A stretch of DNA of 64,000 bases, taken from Gonocerus acuteangulatus. Lineage: Eukaryota; Arthropoda; Insecta; Hemiptera; Coreidae. The stretch's first letter is position 1; every line of letters begins with the position of its first letter. The DNA lies in contig OX328123.1 of NCBI GenBank assembly GCA_946811695.1, positions 153,653,681 to 153,717,680 of the forward strand. The letters run 5' to 3'. Below the pieces are notes generated by a model that was given only the letters and a program-made list of their open reading frames with translations, was not told the origin of the DNA and did not search any database. Both the position numbers and the translations under genes were made by a program. Shown piece by piece: positions 1-11,212 of this stretch.

Positions 1-2080
1 TATAAAATAGCATGTATAAAAAAATAAAAAATAAAAAAAAAATAATTAAATTGCATGTAAATAGTAGACAACAATATGTATATAGTAGTATGTAAGGTTG
101 TGTATAAAATGCCATATATATAAAAAAAAAAAAAATAAAAAAAAAATTGCATGTAAATAGTAGACAATAATATGTATATAGTAGTATGTAAGGTTGTGTA
201 TAATATATCATGTAAGAAAAAAAAATAAATAAATAAATAAAATAAAATAAAAATAATATATAATATATGTATATAGTAGTAGGTAAGGTTGTGTATAAAA
301 TGGCATAAAAAAAAAAAAAAAAAAAATTGCTAGTGAATAGTAGACAATAATATGTACATAGTAGTATGTAAGGTTGTGTATAAAATAGCATGTATAAAAA
401 AAAAAAAATTGCATGTAAATAGTAGACAATAATATGTATATAGTAGTGTGTAAGGTTGTGCATAAAATAGCATGTATAAAAAAAAAAAAAAAAATAAAAA
501 AAAAAAAATAAATTGCATGTAAATAGTAGACAATAATATGTATATAGTAGTATGTAAGGTTGTGTATAAAATAGCGTGTATAAAAAAAAAAAAATAAAAA
601 AAAAAAATAAATAAATTGCATGTAAATAGTAGACAATGATATGTATATAGTAGTATGTAAGGTTGTGTATAAAATAGCATGTACAAAAAAAAAAAAAAAT
701 AAATAAATTGCATGTAAATAGTAGACAATAATATGTATATAGTAGTATGTAAGGTTGTGTATGAAATAGCATGTATAAAAAAAAAAAATAAAAAAAAAAA
801 ATAAATAAATTGCATGTAAATAGTAGACAATAATATGTACATAGTAGTATGTAAGGTTGTGTATAAAATAGCATGTAAGAAAAAAATAAATAAATAAAAA
901 TAAATAAATAAAATAAAATAAAAATAATATATAATATATGTATATAGTAGTAGGTAAGGTTGTGTATAAAATGGCATAAAAAAAAAAAAAAAAAAATTGC
1001 TAGTGAATAGTAGACAATAATATGTACATAGTAGTATGTAAGGTTATGTATAAAATAGCATGCATAAAAAAATAAAAAAAAAATAATTAAATTGCATGTA
1101 AATAGTAGACAACAATATGTATATAGTAGTATGTAAGGTTGTGTATAAAATGCCATATATATAAAAAAAAAAAAATAAAAAAAAAATTGCATGTAAATAG
1201 TAGACAATAATATGTATATAGTAGTATGTAAGGTTGTGTATAATATATCATGTAAGAAAAAAAAAATAAATAAATAAATAAAATAAAATAAAAATAATAT
1301 ATAATATATGTATATAGTAGTAGGTAAGGTTGTGTATAAAATGGCATAAAAAAAAAAAAAAAAAAAATTGCTAGTGAATAGTAGACAATAATATGTACAT
1401 AGTAGTATGTAAGGTTGTGTATAAAATAGCATGTATAAAAAAAAAAAAATTGCATGTAAATAGTAGACAATAATATGTATATAGTAGTATGTAAGGTTGT
1501 GCATAAAATAGCATGTATAAAAAAAAAAAAAATAATAAAAAAAAAAAAATAAATTGCATGTAAATAGTAGACAATAATATGTATATAGTAGTATGTAAGG
1601 TTGTGTATAAAATAGCGTGTATAAAACAAAAAAAAATAAAAAAAAAAAAATAAATAAATTGCATGTAAATAGTAGACAATGATATGTATATAGTAGTATG
1701 TAAGGTTGTGTATAAAATAGCATGTACAAAAAAAAAAAAAAAAATAAATTGCATGTAAATAGTAGACAATAATATGTATATAGTAGTATGTAAGGTTGTG
1801 TATGAAATAGCATGTATAAAAAAAAAAAAAAAAAAAAAAAAATAAATAAATTCCATGTAAATAGTAGACAATAATATGTACATAGTAGTATGTAAGGTTG
1901 TGTATAAAATAGCATGTAAGAAAATAATAAATAAATAAAAATAAATAAATAAAATAAAATAAAAATAATATATAATATATGTATATAGTAGTAGGTAAGG
2001 TTGTGTATAAAATGGCATAAAAAAAAAAAAAAAAAAATTGCTAGTGAATAGTAGACAATAATATGTACATAGTAGTATGA
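1..2080 (+). repeat. Higher-order duplication, about 1.04 kb x 2
   Basis: The run of monomers starting at 1 recurs from about 1042 with the same order of rare variants. The diagnostic GACAACAATATG occurs at 67 and 1108, and the rare TTGTGCATAAAATAGC occurs near 457 and 1498, both offset 1041 bp. Small length differences in the poly-A linkers show that the copies have since diverged slightly. Confidence 0.8.
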
Positions 2081-2289
2081 AAGGTTGTGTATAAAATAGC
2101 ATGTAAGAAAAAAATAAAAAATAAATAAATAAATTGCATGTAAATAGTAGACAATAATATGTAAATAGTAGTATGTAAGGTTGTGTATAAAATAGCATAT
2201 ATAAAAAAAAAAAAAATTGCATGTAAATAGTAGACAATAATATGTATATAGTAGTATGTAAGGTTGTGTATAAAATAGCGTGTATAAAA

Positions 2290-2320
<31 letters not shown>

Positions 2321-3225
2321 GCATGGAAATAGTAGACAATAATATGTATATAGTAGTATGTAAGGTTGTGTATAAAATAGCATGTAAAAAAAAAATAAAT
2401 AAATAAAAATAAATAAATAAATAAATAAAATAAAATAAAAATAATATATAATATATGTATATAGTAGTAGGTAAGGTTGTGCATAAAATGGCATAAAAAA
2501 AAAAAAAAATTGCTAGTGAATAGTAGACAATAATATGTACATAGTAGTATGTAAGGTTGTGTATAAAATAGCATGTAAGAAAAAAATAAATAAATAAATA
2601 AATAAAATAAAATAAAAATAATATATAATATATGTATATAGTAGTAGGTAAGGTTGTGTATAAAATGGCATAAAAAAAAAAAAAAAATTGCTAGTGAATA
2701 GTAGACAATAATATGTACATAGTAGTATGTAAGGTTGTGTATAAAATAGCATATAAAAAAAAATAAATAAATTGCATGTAAATAGTAGACAATAATATGT
2801 ATATAGTAGTATGTAAGGTTGTGTATAAAATGGCATATATATAAAAAAAAAAAAAAAAAAAAAAAAAAATTGCATGGAAATAGTAGACAATAATATGTAT
2901 ATAGTAGTACGTAAGGTTGTGTATAAAATGGCATGTAAGAAAAAAATAAATAAATAAAAATAAATAAATAAAATAAAATAAAAATAATATATAATATATG
3001 TATATAGTAGTAGGTAAGGTTGTGTATAAAATGGCATAAAAAAAAAAAAAAAAATTGCTAGTGAATAGTAGACAATAATATGTACATAGTATTATGTAGG
3101 GTTGTGTATAAAATAGCATGTATAAAAAAAATAAATAATAAAAAATAAATAAATAAATTGCATGTAAATAGTAGACAATAATATGTATATAGTAGTATGT
3201 AAGGTTGTGTATAAAATGCCATATA

Positions 3226-3259
<34 letters not shown>

Positions 3260-3354
3260 CATGTAAATAGTAGACAATAATATGTATATAGTAGTATGTA
3301 AGGTTGTGTATAATATAGCATGTAAGAAAAAAATAAATAAATAAATAAATAAAA

Positions 3355-3630
3355 TAAAAATAATGAAATACAGAAATATATATAAATTAAAATGAAGTAG
3401 AATGTAAATAGGGAAATTTGTAATCAGAAAAATTGCATGTAGTTAGCACAGAAAAGTAAATCACCCTGATTGTAAACAGTAGGTAAAAATGTATATAGGA
3501 TAGTATCTAAGGATTTGGATGAAGTAGGATGTATGTAGTATGAATGCATGTAAATAGTAGGGAATAATGTGTATATAGTAATGTGTAAGGTGGTGTATAA
3601 AATAGCATGTAAGAAAAGGAAAAAAATTGC
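3355..3630 (+). repeat. Divergent monomers inside the satellite
   Basis: About 275 bp where core fragments (TGCATGTAGTTAG, TGTATATAGGATAGTAT, TGCATGTAAATAGTAGG) can still be recognised but are heavily substituted. The region carries sequence absent from ordinary monomers, such as ATCACCCTGATTG. It is flanked on both sides by nearly perfect monomers, so it looks like an old stretch that escaped homogenisation, or an old array edge now internal. Confidence 0.6.
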
Positions 3631-4079
3631 AGGTAAATAGTAGACAATAATATGTATATAGTAGTATGTAAGGTTGTGTATAAAATAGCATATATATAAA
3701 AAAAAAAAAAAAAAAAAAATTGCATGGAAATAGTAGACAATAATATGTATATAGTAGTATGTAAGGTTGTGTATAATATAGCATGTAAGAAAAAAAAAAT
3801 AAATAAATAAATAAAATAAAATAAAAATAATATATAATATATGTATATAGTAGTAGGTAAGGTTGTGTATAAAATGGCATAAAAAAAAAAAAAAAAATTG
3901 CTAGTGAATAGTAGACAATAATATGTATATAGTAGTATGTAAGGTTGTGTATAAAATAGCATGTATAAAAAAAAATAAATTGCATGTAAATAGTAGACAA
4001 TAATATGTATATAGTAGTATGTAAGGTTGTGTATAAAATAGCATGTATAAAAAAAATAAAAAATAAAAAAATAAAAAAT

Positions 4080-5600
4080 AAATTGCATGTAAATAGTAGA
4101 CAATAATATATACATAGTAGTATGTAAGGTTGTGTATGAAATAGCATGTATAAAAAAAAATAAAAATAAAAAAAAAATAAATAAATTGCATGTAAATAGT
4201 AGACAATGATATGTATATAGTAGTATGTAAGGTTGTGTATAAAATAGCATGTATAAAAAAAATAAAAAACAAAAAAAAAAATAAATAAATTGCATGTAAA
4301 TAGTAGACAATAATATGTACATAGTAGTATGTAAGGCTGTGTATAAAATAGCATGTACAAAAAAAAAAATAAAAAAAAAAAAAAAATAAATAAATTGCAT
4401 GTAAATAGTAGACAATAATATGTATATAGTAGTATGTAAGGTTGTGTATACAATAGCATGTACAAAAAAAAATAAAAAATAAATAAATAAATTGCATGTA
4501 AATAGTAGACAATAATATGTATATAGTAGTATGTAAGGTTGTGTATAAAATAGCATGTATAAAAAAAATAAAAAAAAAAAAAATAAAAAATAAATTACAT
4601 GTAAATAGTAGACAATAATATATACATAGTAGTATGTAAGGTTGTGTATGAAATAGCATGTATAAAAAAAAATAAAAATAAAAAAAAAAATAAATAAATT
4701 GCATGTAAATAGTAGACAATAATATGTATATAGTAGTATGTAAGGTTGTGTATAAAATAGCATGTATAAAAAAAATAAAAAATAAAAAAATAAAAAATAA
4801 ATTGCATGTAAATAGTAGACAATAATATATACATAGTAGTATGTAAGGTTGTGTATGAAATAGCATGTATAAAAAAAAATAAAAATAAAAAAAAAATAAA
4901 TAAATTGCATGTAAATAGTAGACAATGATATGTATATAGTAGTATGTAAGGTTGTGTATAAAATAGCATGTATAAAAAAAATAAAAAACAAAAAAAAAAT
5001 AAATAAATTGCATGTAAATAGTAGACAATAATATGTACATAGTAGTATGTAAGGCTGTGTATAAAATAGCATGTACAAAAAAAAAAATAAAAAAAAAAAA
5101 AAAATAAATAAATTGCATGTAAATAGTAGACAATAATATGTATATAGTAGTATGTAAGGTTGTGTATACAATAGCATGTACAAAAAAAAATAAAAAATAA
5201 ATAAATATATTGCATGTAAATAGTAGACAATAATATGTATATAGTAGTATGTAAGGTTGTGTATAAAATAGCATGTATAAAAAAAATAAAAAAAAAAAAA
5301 ATAAAAAATAAATTACATGTAAATAGTAGACAATAATATATACATAGTAGTATGTAAGGTTGTGTATGAAATAGCATGTATAAAAAAAAATAAAAATAAA
5401 AAAAAAAATAAATAAATTGCATGTAAATAGTAGACAATGATATGTATATAGTAGTATGTAAGGTTGTGTATAAAATAGCATGTATAAAAAAAATAAAAAA
5501 CAAAAAAAAATAAATAAATTGCATGTAAATAGTAGACAATAATATGTACATAGTAGTATGTAAGGCTGTGTATAAAATAGCATGTACAAAAAAAAAATAA
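4080..5600 (+). repeat. Higher-order duplication, about 0.72 and 0.52 kb steps
   Basis: A block of monomers marked by the rare TATATACATAGTAG variant (near 4108, 4620, 4827 and 5338), TGTGTATGAAATAGC, GACAATGATATG and TAAGGCTGTG recurs in the same order about 720 bp and again about 520 bp further on. This shows repeated local duplication of multi-monomer blocks within the array. Confidence 0.65.
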
Positions 5601-5692
5601 AAAATAAAAAAAAAATAAATAAATTGCATGTAAATAGTAGACAATAATATGTATATAGTAGTATGTAAGGTTGTGTATACAATAGCATGTAC

Positions 5693-5723
<31 letters not shown>

Positions 5724-6136
5724 GCATGTAAATAGTAGACAATAATATGTATATAGTAGTATGTAAGGTTGTGTATAAAATAGCATATAAAAAAAAAAAA
5801 AAATTGCATGTAAATAGTAGACAATAATATGTATATAGTAGTATGTAAGGTTGTGTATAAAATAGCGTGTATAAAAAAAATAAAAAAAAAAAATAAATAA
5901 ATAAATAAATTGCATGTAAATAGTAGACAATAATATGTATATAGTAGTATGTAAGGTTGTGTATAAAATAGCATGTACAAAAAAAAAAAAAAAATAAAAA
6001 AAAAAAAAAAAATAAATTGCATGTAAATAGTAGACAATAATATGTATATAGTAGTATGTAAGGTTGTGTATAAAATAGCGTGTATAAAAAAAAAAAAAAA
6101 TAAAAAAATAAAAAAATAAAAAAATTGCATGTAAAT

Positions 6137-6139
<3 letters not shown>

Positions 6140-6176
<37 letters not shown>
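6140..6176 (-). other. Poly(A) tail of the R1-clade element
   Basis: An uninterrupted run of 37 T on the plus strand sits between the target duplication (6127-6139) and the element's last unique bases (GCAATGAGGGG on plus). Its length and purity fit a recent insertion by target-primed reverse transcription. Confidence 0.9.
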
Positions 6177-6178
<2 letters not shown>

Positions 6179-6367
6179 AATGAGGGGAAAACCTAAAAGG
6201 CCCTCAGGGGATTCGCCTCGTACAACTCCCCCAGTGTGTGTGGGACTCTCACCCACCAAAAACCCCTCATTTCTGGTATGATTCCCTCTTGGAACAGCTG
6301 CTATGGCCAATCTTCAAGAGGGTACCTTATTTTCCCCTAAAGGGGACCAACCGTATTCTCATTACAT

Positions 6368-9331
6368 TTATGGGGGACTAACTCTGTTCCCCTCCCACTT
6401 CTTTTTTAGCAAGACTCTGCTTGTAAAAGTCACAACTGCATTCCACTTATCAGGGCTTAACAGCATCAACTTGATTACTGTTTCCGGCAAGAAAGGATCA
6501 ATGTCAATGCTTAGTCTTGTCCGTTCTTTTTCCCATCTTTTGCATTGAAAAAAGGTGTGGTAGGCGTCATCATAATCTGAGTCACCATACTGACATTGCG
6601 GGCTGTCGGTCTTTCCCAACTTCCAGAGGAATCCTCGAAAATTTCCGTGGCCGGTAAGGAGCTGGGTGAGATGGTAATCCACCTCACCAAACTCCCTGCC
6701 GACCCATGCTCTTAAGTCCTGCACAATCCGGGCAGTCCACCTCCCTCTGGTTTCGGAATCCCATCGCTCCTGCCAAACTCTCAATGTTTCCATGCGGGCC
6801 ACTCTCCTAGCGAGGATACCGTCGTAGACGAGTTTCCTTTCTCTAACGAGGAGGTCGATTGGTATAACCCCGGCCACCACCAATGCTGCCGGCTCCGAGA
6901 CAGTCCTGTAGGCCGAAGCTATACGAAGCGCCGCTCTCCTCTGTACTGAGGCCAGTTTTCTGCGATGGCATTCCTTTTCCATGGCGCACGCCCAGACCTC
7001 GCATCCATAGAGGAGAATCGAGTGCACCACCGTCATTAGAACTCGACGCCTACTGGCAAGAGGGCCACCGACATTTGACATAAGTCTTCCAAGGTTGGCG
7101 GAAACTCCGGCTGCCTTCTCCGCAGCGAAGGTGACCTGGTCCCTATAAGTAAGCTTGTTATCAAGCCTCAGACCCAGGTACCTGACAGCTCTCTTTGACC
7201 GTATGATCACTTGGCCTACACGGAAGTCCAGGATAGTCTGGATTTTCTGCCGCGTCAGCAAGACAATTTCAGTTTTTTCCATTGCTAGACTAAGCCCATG
7301 ATTGTCCATCCAAAGGACCACTCTTCGCATCACTTGATTCAGCCTCATCTGGAGGTCCTCGAGTGTCCCTGCTACGATAACTGCAGCGATATCGTCCGCG
7401 TATCCCACCAGGAAACACTCGTCCGGCATTCCTTCGCAGAGAAGCTCGTCATATAGTATGTTCCAGAGGTCAGGGCCTAAAATGGACCCTTGGGCTACAC
7501 CGGCCGTGATCTCCTTCGAGCGGGGTCCATCCGTTGATTCATATTCTAGCCATCTGTCACTCAGATAGCTCTCCAACAGTCTTCGCAGGTACAGTGGGAC
7601 TGAGAACCTTTTCAATGCCTTTAATATGTCTGTCCATCTAGCTGAGTTAAACGCATTTCTCACGTCTAGTGTTACTAACATAACTTTTCGACGGGAAGAA
7701 GCATTGTCTCGGCGAGTCTCTAAAACAGTTAAAATCACTCTGTGGACAGCATCGACAGACGACCGCCCCTCTCGGAAACCAAATTGCCTGTTAGAAAGCC
7801 CTCCGGCCAGCTCCAATGCGGCTGCCAGTCTCGGCTTAATAAGTCTTTCGAGAAGCTTCCCGGTCGTGTCCAGCATACACAGAGGTCTGTATGCAGACGG
7901 GGTCTCAAGTTCACCTTTGCCTTTTGGTATTAGTACCAGTCGTTGGACTTTCCATCTGGCCGGAAACACTCCATCAATCAAGCAGCGGTTGTACATACGG
8001 AGGAGCAATTGAGGATAGTCCTTGGCTACTAATTTCAGAACCTCAGTGGGAATTCCATCTGGACCCGGTGCTTTTTTATTTTTTAAAGCATTTGCCGCTG
8101 ATGCTAATTCCTCCTCCTGAAATAGCAAGATCGGCTCATCGTCTGCCTCCCCTTTTTCTTTATCAAGCTTTGGGTGTGAGGGAAAGAGACTGCCCACTAT
8201 GTAATCCATTTTTGGTCCACTTTGTACGGGTGCGGCCGATCGGTTCCCAAGCTTTTTCATTACAAGCTTATACCCCAAGCCCCATGTGTCAACGTCAATC
8301 TGCTGCTTTAGCCTATCCCAGCAAGTGGCCTTACTCTTGAGAATTGCCATTTTCAGCTTCTTCCTGGCCCTTTTAAATTCTGGAATTAGTCCCTCCAACT
8401 CAGCGTCACCCCTCCTTCTCCCTCTGGTGACCTTGCGTCGCAGATAAAGGCACTTTTTCCGGAGCTCGGAAATCTCGCAAGTCCACCAATAGACTGCCCT
8501 TTTCCGCTTTGAGAGCCGCTTCCTTGGCATGGATGTGTCACATGCCCTCGTGATCAGATTCATAGTCCTGCTCGTTATCTCATCAGCATCACCACCTGAC
8601 GTCAGGACTTTATCCTTACCCCAAGTGATGATGGTGCGAAAGGCTTCTTTATCGAGTTGGGAAACTCCCCAGCGAGGGCGCTGAGCAGACGATTGGAAAA
8701 AACGCGCAGGGCTCAAATCTTCTATTTCAAAGAAAATATACTGGTGATCGGAGCCAGTAAATTCCTCCATTACTTTCCAGCCAACGACCCTTTGTAGTGC
8801 GCGTTCCGAAACGAACGTGACGTCCGGAATGGTCTCACTATATCCTGGCCTTCGAAACGTTGTAGATCTACCAATGTTAGCAACGTGAAGACCCGTTCTC
8901 GCTGCCATCTCGAGTAGTCTTCGTCCCCTCGGATCAGAGTATGGCATTCCCCATTCTGCTGCTCTGGCGTTAAAGTCTCCTCCGACAACTATTAATCCTC
9001 CCAGACCAGAAAGCTTGTCTTCGAGCTCGTCCAACTTAGTTTGGAACTCAGCAATGGTCTCATTCGGGGTAAGGTAACAGCTAACTAAAGTTAGTGACCC
9101 ACAACGCACCCAAACAAAGCCACGGCAGGAACCATTTCTGTTTATAACAATTGTATCGTTAGGCACCCAGATAGCAGCCGTGCTCAATTGATCAGAGTAC
9201 CATTTAGGGATGTTCCGATTTCGGTACTGTTCACTAATTAGTAGCAAATCGATCCTCAATTCCAGAACAAGCTGTGAAAGAAGGTCGTCAGCCACTAAAC
9301 TCCGATGAAGGTTTGCCTGAAGGACTCTTAT
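6368..9331 (-). CDS. ORF2: endonuclease-reverse transcriptase of the R1-clade element
   Basis: This is the enzyme that nicks the target and copies element RNA at the nick. Residue numbers count from the GTG codon at 9295. The frame is open upstream of that codon and encodes IRVLQANLHRS, the first endonuclease motif. VVGGDFNARAAEWG (about 104-117) and GSDHQYI (about 181-187) are endonuclease active-site blocks. The RT blocks follow: APGPDGIPTE (about 409), DVRNAFNSARW (about 544), GVAQGSILGP (about 599) and the catalytic YADD (about 632-635). Near the C-terminus a Cys/His cluster (CQYG...YHTFFQC) matches the R1/TRAS zinc motif. There are no internal stops over 987 codons. No ATG occurs at the natural start: the codon where ORF2 should begin is ATA (9331-9329), overlapping the ORF1 stop TAA. 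The exact start is therefore uncertain. Confidence 0.92.
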   Translation of the reverse strand: MRVLQANLHRSLVADDLLSQLVLELRIDLLLISEQYRNRNIPKWYSDQLSTAAIWVPNDTIVINRNGSCRGFVWVRCGSLTLVSCYLTPNETIAEFQTKLDELEDKLSGLGGLIVVGGDFNARAAEWGMPYSDPRGRRLLEMAARTGLHVANIGRSTTFRRPGYSETIPDVTFVSERALQRVVGWKVMEEFTGSDHQYIFFEIEDLSPARFFQSSAQRPRWGVSQLDKEAFRTIITWGKDKVLTSGGDADEITSRTMNLITRACDTSMPRKRLSKRKRAVYWWTCEISELRKKCLYLRRKVTRGRRRGDAELEGLIPEFKRARKKLKMAILKSKATCWDRLKQQIDVDTWGLGYKLVMKKLGNRSAAPVQSGPKMDYIVGSLFPSHPKLDKEKGEADDEPILLFQEEELASAANALKNKKAPGPDGIPTEVLKLVAKDYPQLLLRMYNRCLIDGVFPARWKVQRLVLIPKGKGELETPSAYRPLCMLDTTGKLLERLIKPRLAAALELAGGLSNRQFGFREGRSSVDAVHRVILTVLETRRDNASSRRKVMLVTLDVRNAFNSARWTDILKALKRFSVPLYLRRLLESYLSDRWLEYESTDGPRSKEITAGVAQGSILGPDLWNILYDELLCEGMPDECFLVGYADDIAAVIVAGTLEDLQMRLNQVMRRVVLWMDNHGLSLAMEKTEIVLLTRQKIQTILDFRVGQVIIRSKRAVRYLGLRLDNKLTYRDQVTFAAEKAAGVSANLGRLMSNVGGPLASRRRVLMTVVHSILLYGCEVWACAMEKECHRRKLASVQRRAALRIASAYRTVSEPAALVVAGVIPIDLLVRERKLVYDGILARRVARMETLRVWQERWDSETRGRWTARIVQDLRAWVGREFGEVDYHLTQLLTGHGNFRGFLWKLGKTDSPQCQYGDSDYDDAYHTFFQCKRWEKERTRLSIDIDPFLPETVIKLMLLSPDKWNAVVTFTSRVLLKKKWEGNRVSPP

Positions 9332-11121
9332 GGTGAGCTAGCCTTCTTAGCCCGTTCTAGAGCATCCCTGAAAATGGGGCAAGCCCTGGTACCTGGAAAG
9401 TGCTGAGGATCTACCTCCCCATTGCTAATGCAGAGGAAACACTTTGGATTTTGAATTTTGCATTCGCTCCTCTTGTGGCCCTTCTCGCCACACCTATTGC
9501 AGAGGCCTTCCGATCTCCTATCTGGTCCTTTGCATGTCCCCTGTATGTGACCATAACTAAAGCACCTGAAGCATTTAGTGACCTCAGTACGCCTACGAAC
9601 TCTGCAGCTTATCCATCCAATTTTAACGCGAGAAGTCTTCAAGACTTCAGAGGCCAATTTTTCGCTAATTCGCGCAATAGCCATGCGTTGCTCGCGTCGA
9701 TTCGGCGGAGTTATCGTAATGCTAACACCTTCGACCGGGCCTCCTGCAGCCTTTGCTACAGCTATCTTAACTTCCTCCTCTGTGGTAAAACTGTCCAAGT
9801 CCCTTATTTCGAGGTAGGCCATTGGCTCAAGACCTTGCACAGTTGCCGTTTCTCCGAGCACAGATTTCAAAGCATCCCGGAAAGCACCTTTATTTTCCGA
9901 TTGCCCGAGTTCTAATAACACCGCACCAGCACGGGTCTGACGAACCGCTCGTACCTCCGTGCCTGACTCTTCGGGATTGACACTCGTGCGAATGGATTTC
10001 AAGAGATCAGCGTATGTTCTACCATCAGTCGGCTTTATAAGAATGGCCTCGTTTTGAGGTTTCCTTTTCCTCTGTCGTTTGTTATTGGCCGCATTCTCTG
10101 GAGCTGCCTTTCGGCTCTTTTCCTCTTTTCTCTTTTGTTGTAGCTCCTTTCGTCTCTGCTTCCGCAGGTTCTTGCAGTCCTCCAGAAATGGAGTCCCATC
10201 GAAAGCGTTTTCCTCAGTGTTTGCTCCGGTTTTATTCTTCGCCGCGCTTCTCGACAGTGGAGGGGATGTCATAACCGCTATTTCCGCGGTCCCTTCCACG
10301 TTCAATGGGGTTTGCGGTGACGTCCTCGCTCGCTTTCTCGCTTGGCTTTGCTGGTGAAGAGGTTCTGTATGATTGGTAATAACTCGGTCTACAATCTGCC
10401 TTTCTCTTGCTACTGCATTTTCTCGTGACCTCCTTTGAAATGTAATCGCATCGAGACACTCCTCAATCTTTCGCACATTTCCTGTTACCACACCACTAAT
10501 ACTTTTTTGAGTCTTAAATATGCTGCCCATTTCCCCAAGCATCCTCTTTATTTCATCCAGATTATGACTTTCTTCTCTTTCAGCAGCATCAATGTGCTGC
10601 CGAAGAGAAACAAGCTCAGTCTGGGCTCCATTCTGTCTTGTACATAATTTTTCTTCTTTTTCGGTAGCTTTAACAGGCTGTGGCGTGCCCACATTTGTAA
10701 AGCTTGTTGGCGATCTCTCTAATCTAGGCTTCCTTAAGAAAGCTTCAGGTGTACGCTCATTTTCTTCTAGGACATTTTTTTTGTTATTTTTTGACGCCAT
10801 ACACTTGTTTACCAGCGCATCGTGCAGCAAGGAGCGGGCCAGATTAACCAGGAGCGGGTATACCCTCGGGGACATATCCCCTACCCCAGTTCCCTGAGGC
10901 CTGGCCTCCGTTTTCCCAGTTCCGATAATACTGACGAACCGGGGCTCGCTCGAAGCACTGCAGGTTCCGATCCCTGCAGCCATGGTGCACTCCCTGATCA
11001 GGGCCCGAAGTGGCTGGTTCCTGGCGAATTCCAACGGCTGATACATCGGAAGAGCGAGGCTCAATTCAGCCCTCCTAGACACAGGTACGCCTGTGACAGA
11101 GGAAAGGCACTCCCAGTACAT
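9328..11121 (-). CDS. ORF1: gag-like RNA-binding protein of the R1-clade element
   Basis: This nucleic-acid-binding protein would package element RNA and help localise it. It is 597 residues from the first in-frame ATG (11121). The 5' part reads like translated leader, so the real start may be a later ATG such as the one opening MASKNNKKNV. The middle is charged and Lys/Arg-rich with low-complexity stretches (for example RRKELQQKRKEEKSRK). A conserved block follows (TYADLLKSIRTSVNPEE, then SFTTEEEVKIAVAKA), as in R1-clade gag proteins. The C-terminus carries three knuckles: CFRCFSYGHIQGTC, CNRCGEKGHKRSEC and CFLC...H...C. The stop TAA is at 9330-9328 and overlaps the ORF2 frame. No frameshift or stop was seen inside. 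Confidence 0.88.
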   Translation of the reverse strand: MYWECLSSVTGVPVSRRAELSLALPMYQPLEFARNQPLRALIRECTMAAGIGTCSASSEPRFVSIIGTGKTEARPQGTGVGDMSPRVYPLLVNLARSLLHDALVNKCMASKNNKKNVLEENERTPEAFLRKPRLERSPTSFTNVGTPQPVKATEKEEKLCTRQNGAQTELVSLRQHIDAAEREESHNLDEIKRMLGEMGSIFKTQKSISGVVTGNVRKIEECLDAITFQRRSRENAVARERQIVDRVITNHTEPLHQQSQARKRARTSPQTPLNVEGTAEIAVMTSPPLSRSAAKNKTGANTEENAFDGTPFLEDCKNLRKQRRKELQQKRKEEKSRKAAPENAANNKRQRKRKPQNEAILIKPTDGRTYADLLKSIRTSVNPEESGTEVRAVRQTRAGAVLLELGQSENKGAFRDALKSVLGETATVQGLEPMAYLEIRDLDSFTTEEEVKIAVAKAAGGPVEGVSITITPPNRREQRMAIARISEKLASEVLKTSRVKIGWISCRVRRRTEVTKCFRCFSYGHIQGTCKGPDRRSEGLCNRCGEKGHKRSECKIQNPKCFLCISNGEVDPQHFPGTRACPIFRDALERAKKASSP

Positions 11122-11136
11122 TCGCTGTGCCGCCAA

Positions 11137-11212
11137 TCATAACCTTTTAGTCGCCTTTTACGACAGGCAGGTTCTACCCCGGGTGAATTCTATCCCGCAA
11201 CCCGGTCGGGGG
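11137..11212 (-). other. 5' leader end of the R1-clade element
   Basis: The minus strand starts CCCCCGACCGGGTTGCGGG and contains CCTGCCTGTCGTAAAAGG then CGACTAAAAGG. From memory this motif is common at the 5' ends of insect R1-type elements. It supports a complete or nearly complete 5' end. Confidence 0.6.

Larger units (their letters stand above)
1..6139 (+). repeat. AT-rich satellite array, left block
   Basis: Tandem monomers share a core of about 70 bp that starts TTGCATGTAAATAGTAGAC and ends AGCATGTATA. Cores are separated by 15-45 bp of A-rich linker (runs of A with interspersed T), so the spacing is about 100 bp but irregular. A second monomer type (core starting TTGCTAGTGAATAGTAG, linker rich in AATAAATAAA and AATATATAAT) is confined mostly to the first 4 kb and around 24 kb, that is, the outer parts of the array. 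The block stops at a retrotransposon insertion and resumes in the same orientation at 11213, so both blocks were one array. Single-base variants (TGTATATA or TGTACATA, TAGTAGTATG or TAGTAATATG, AGCATG or AGCGTG) define monomer subtypes. Confidence 0.97.
6140..11212 (-). mobile_element. R1-clade non-LTR retrotransposon, apparently full length
   Basis: The element runs from a 5' end at 11212 to a poly(A) tail read as T at 6140-6176. It has two ORFs in the order 5' UTR, ORF1 with CCHC knuckles, ORF2 with apurinic-type endonuclease and reverse transcriptase, 3' UTR. The flanks carry the same 13 bp, GCATGTAAATAGT, at 6127-6139 and 11213-11225, taken from the satellite core; this is the target-site duplication (the first G could belong to the element). 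The R1 clade includes the target-specific R1, TRAS, SART and Waldo families. The ORF1 CCHC trio, the ORF2 C-terminal Cys/His motif and the short 3' UTR ending before a poly(A) fit that clade. Both ORFs are open, so the insertion is young. Only one insertion is visible here, so target specificity cannot be judged. Confidence 0.93.

Noticed and set aside
9400..11142. Plus-strand ORFs across the R1-clade element
   Set aside because: Antisense shadows of ORF1; no recognisable domains.
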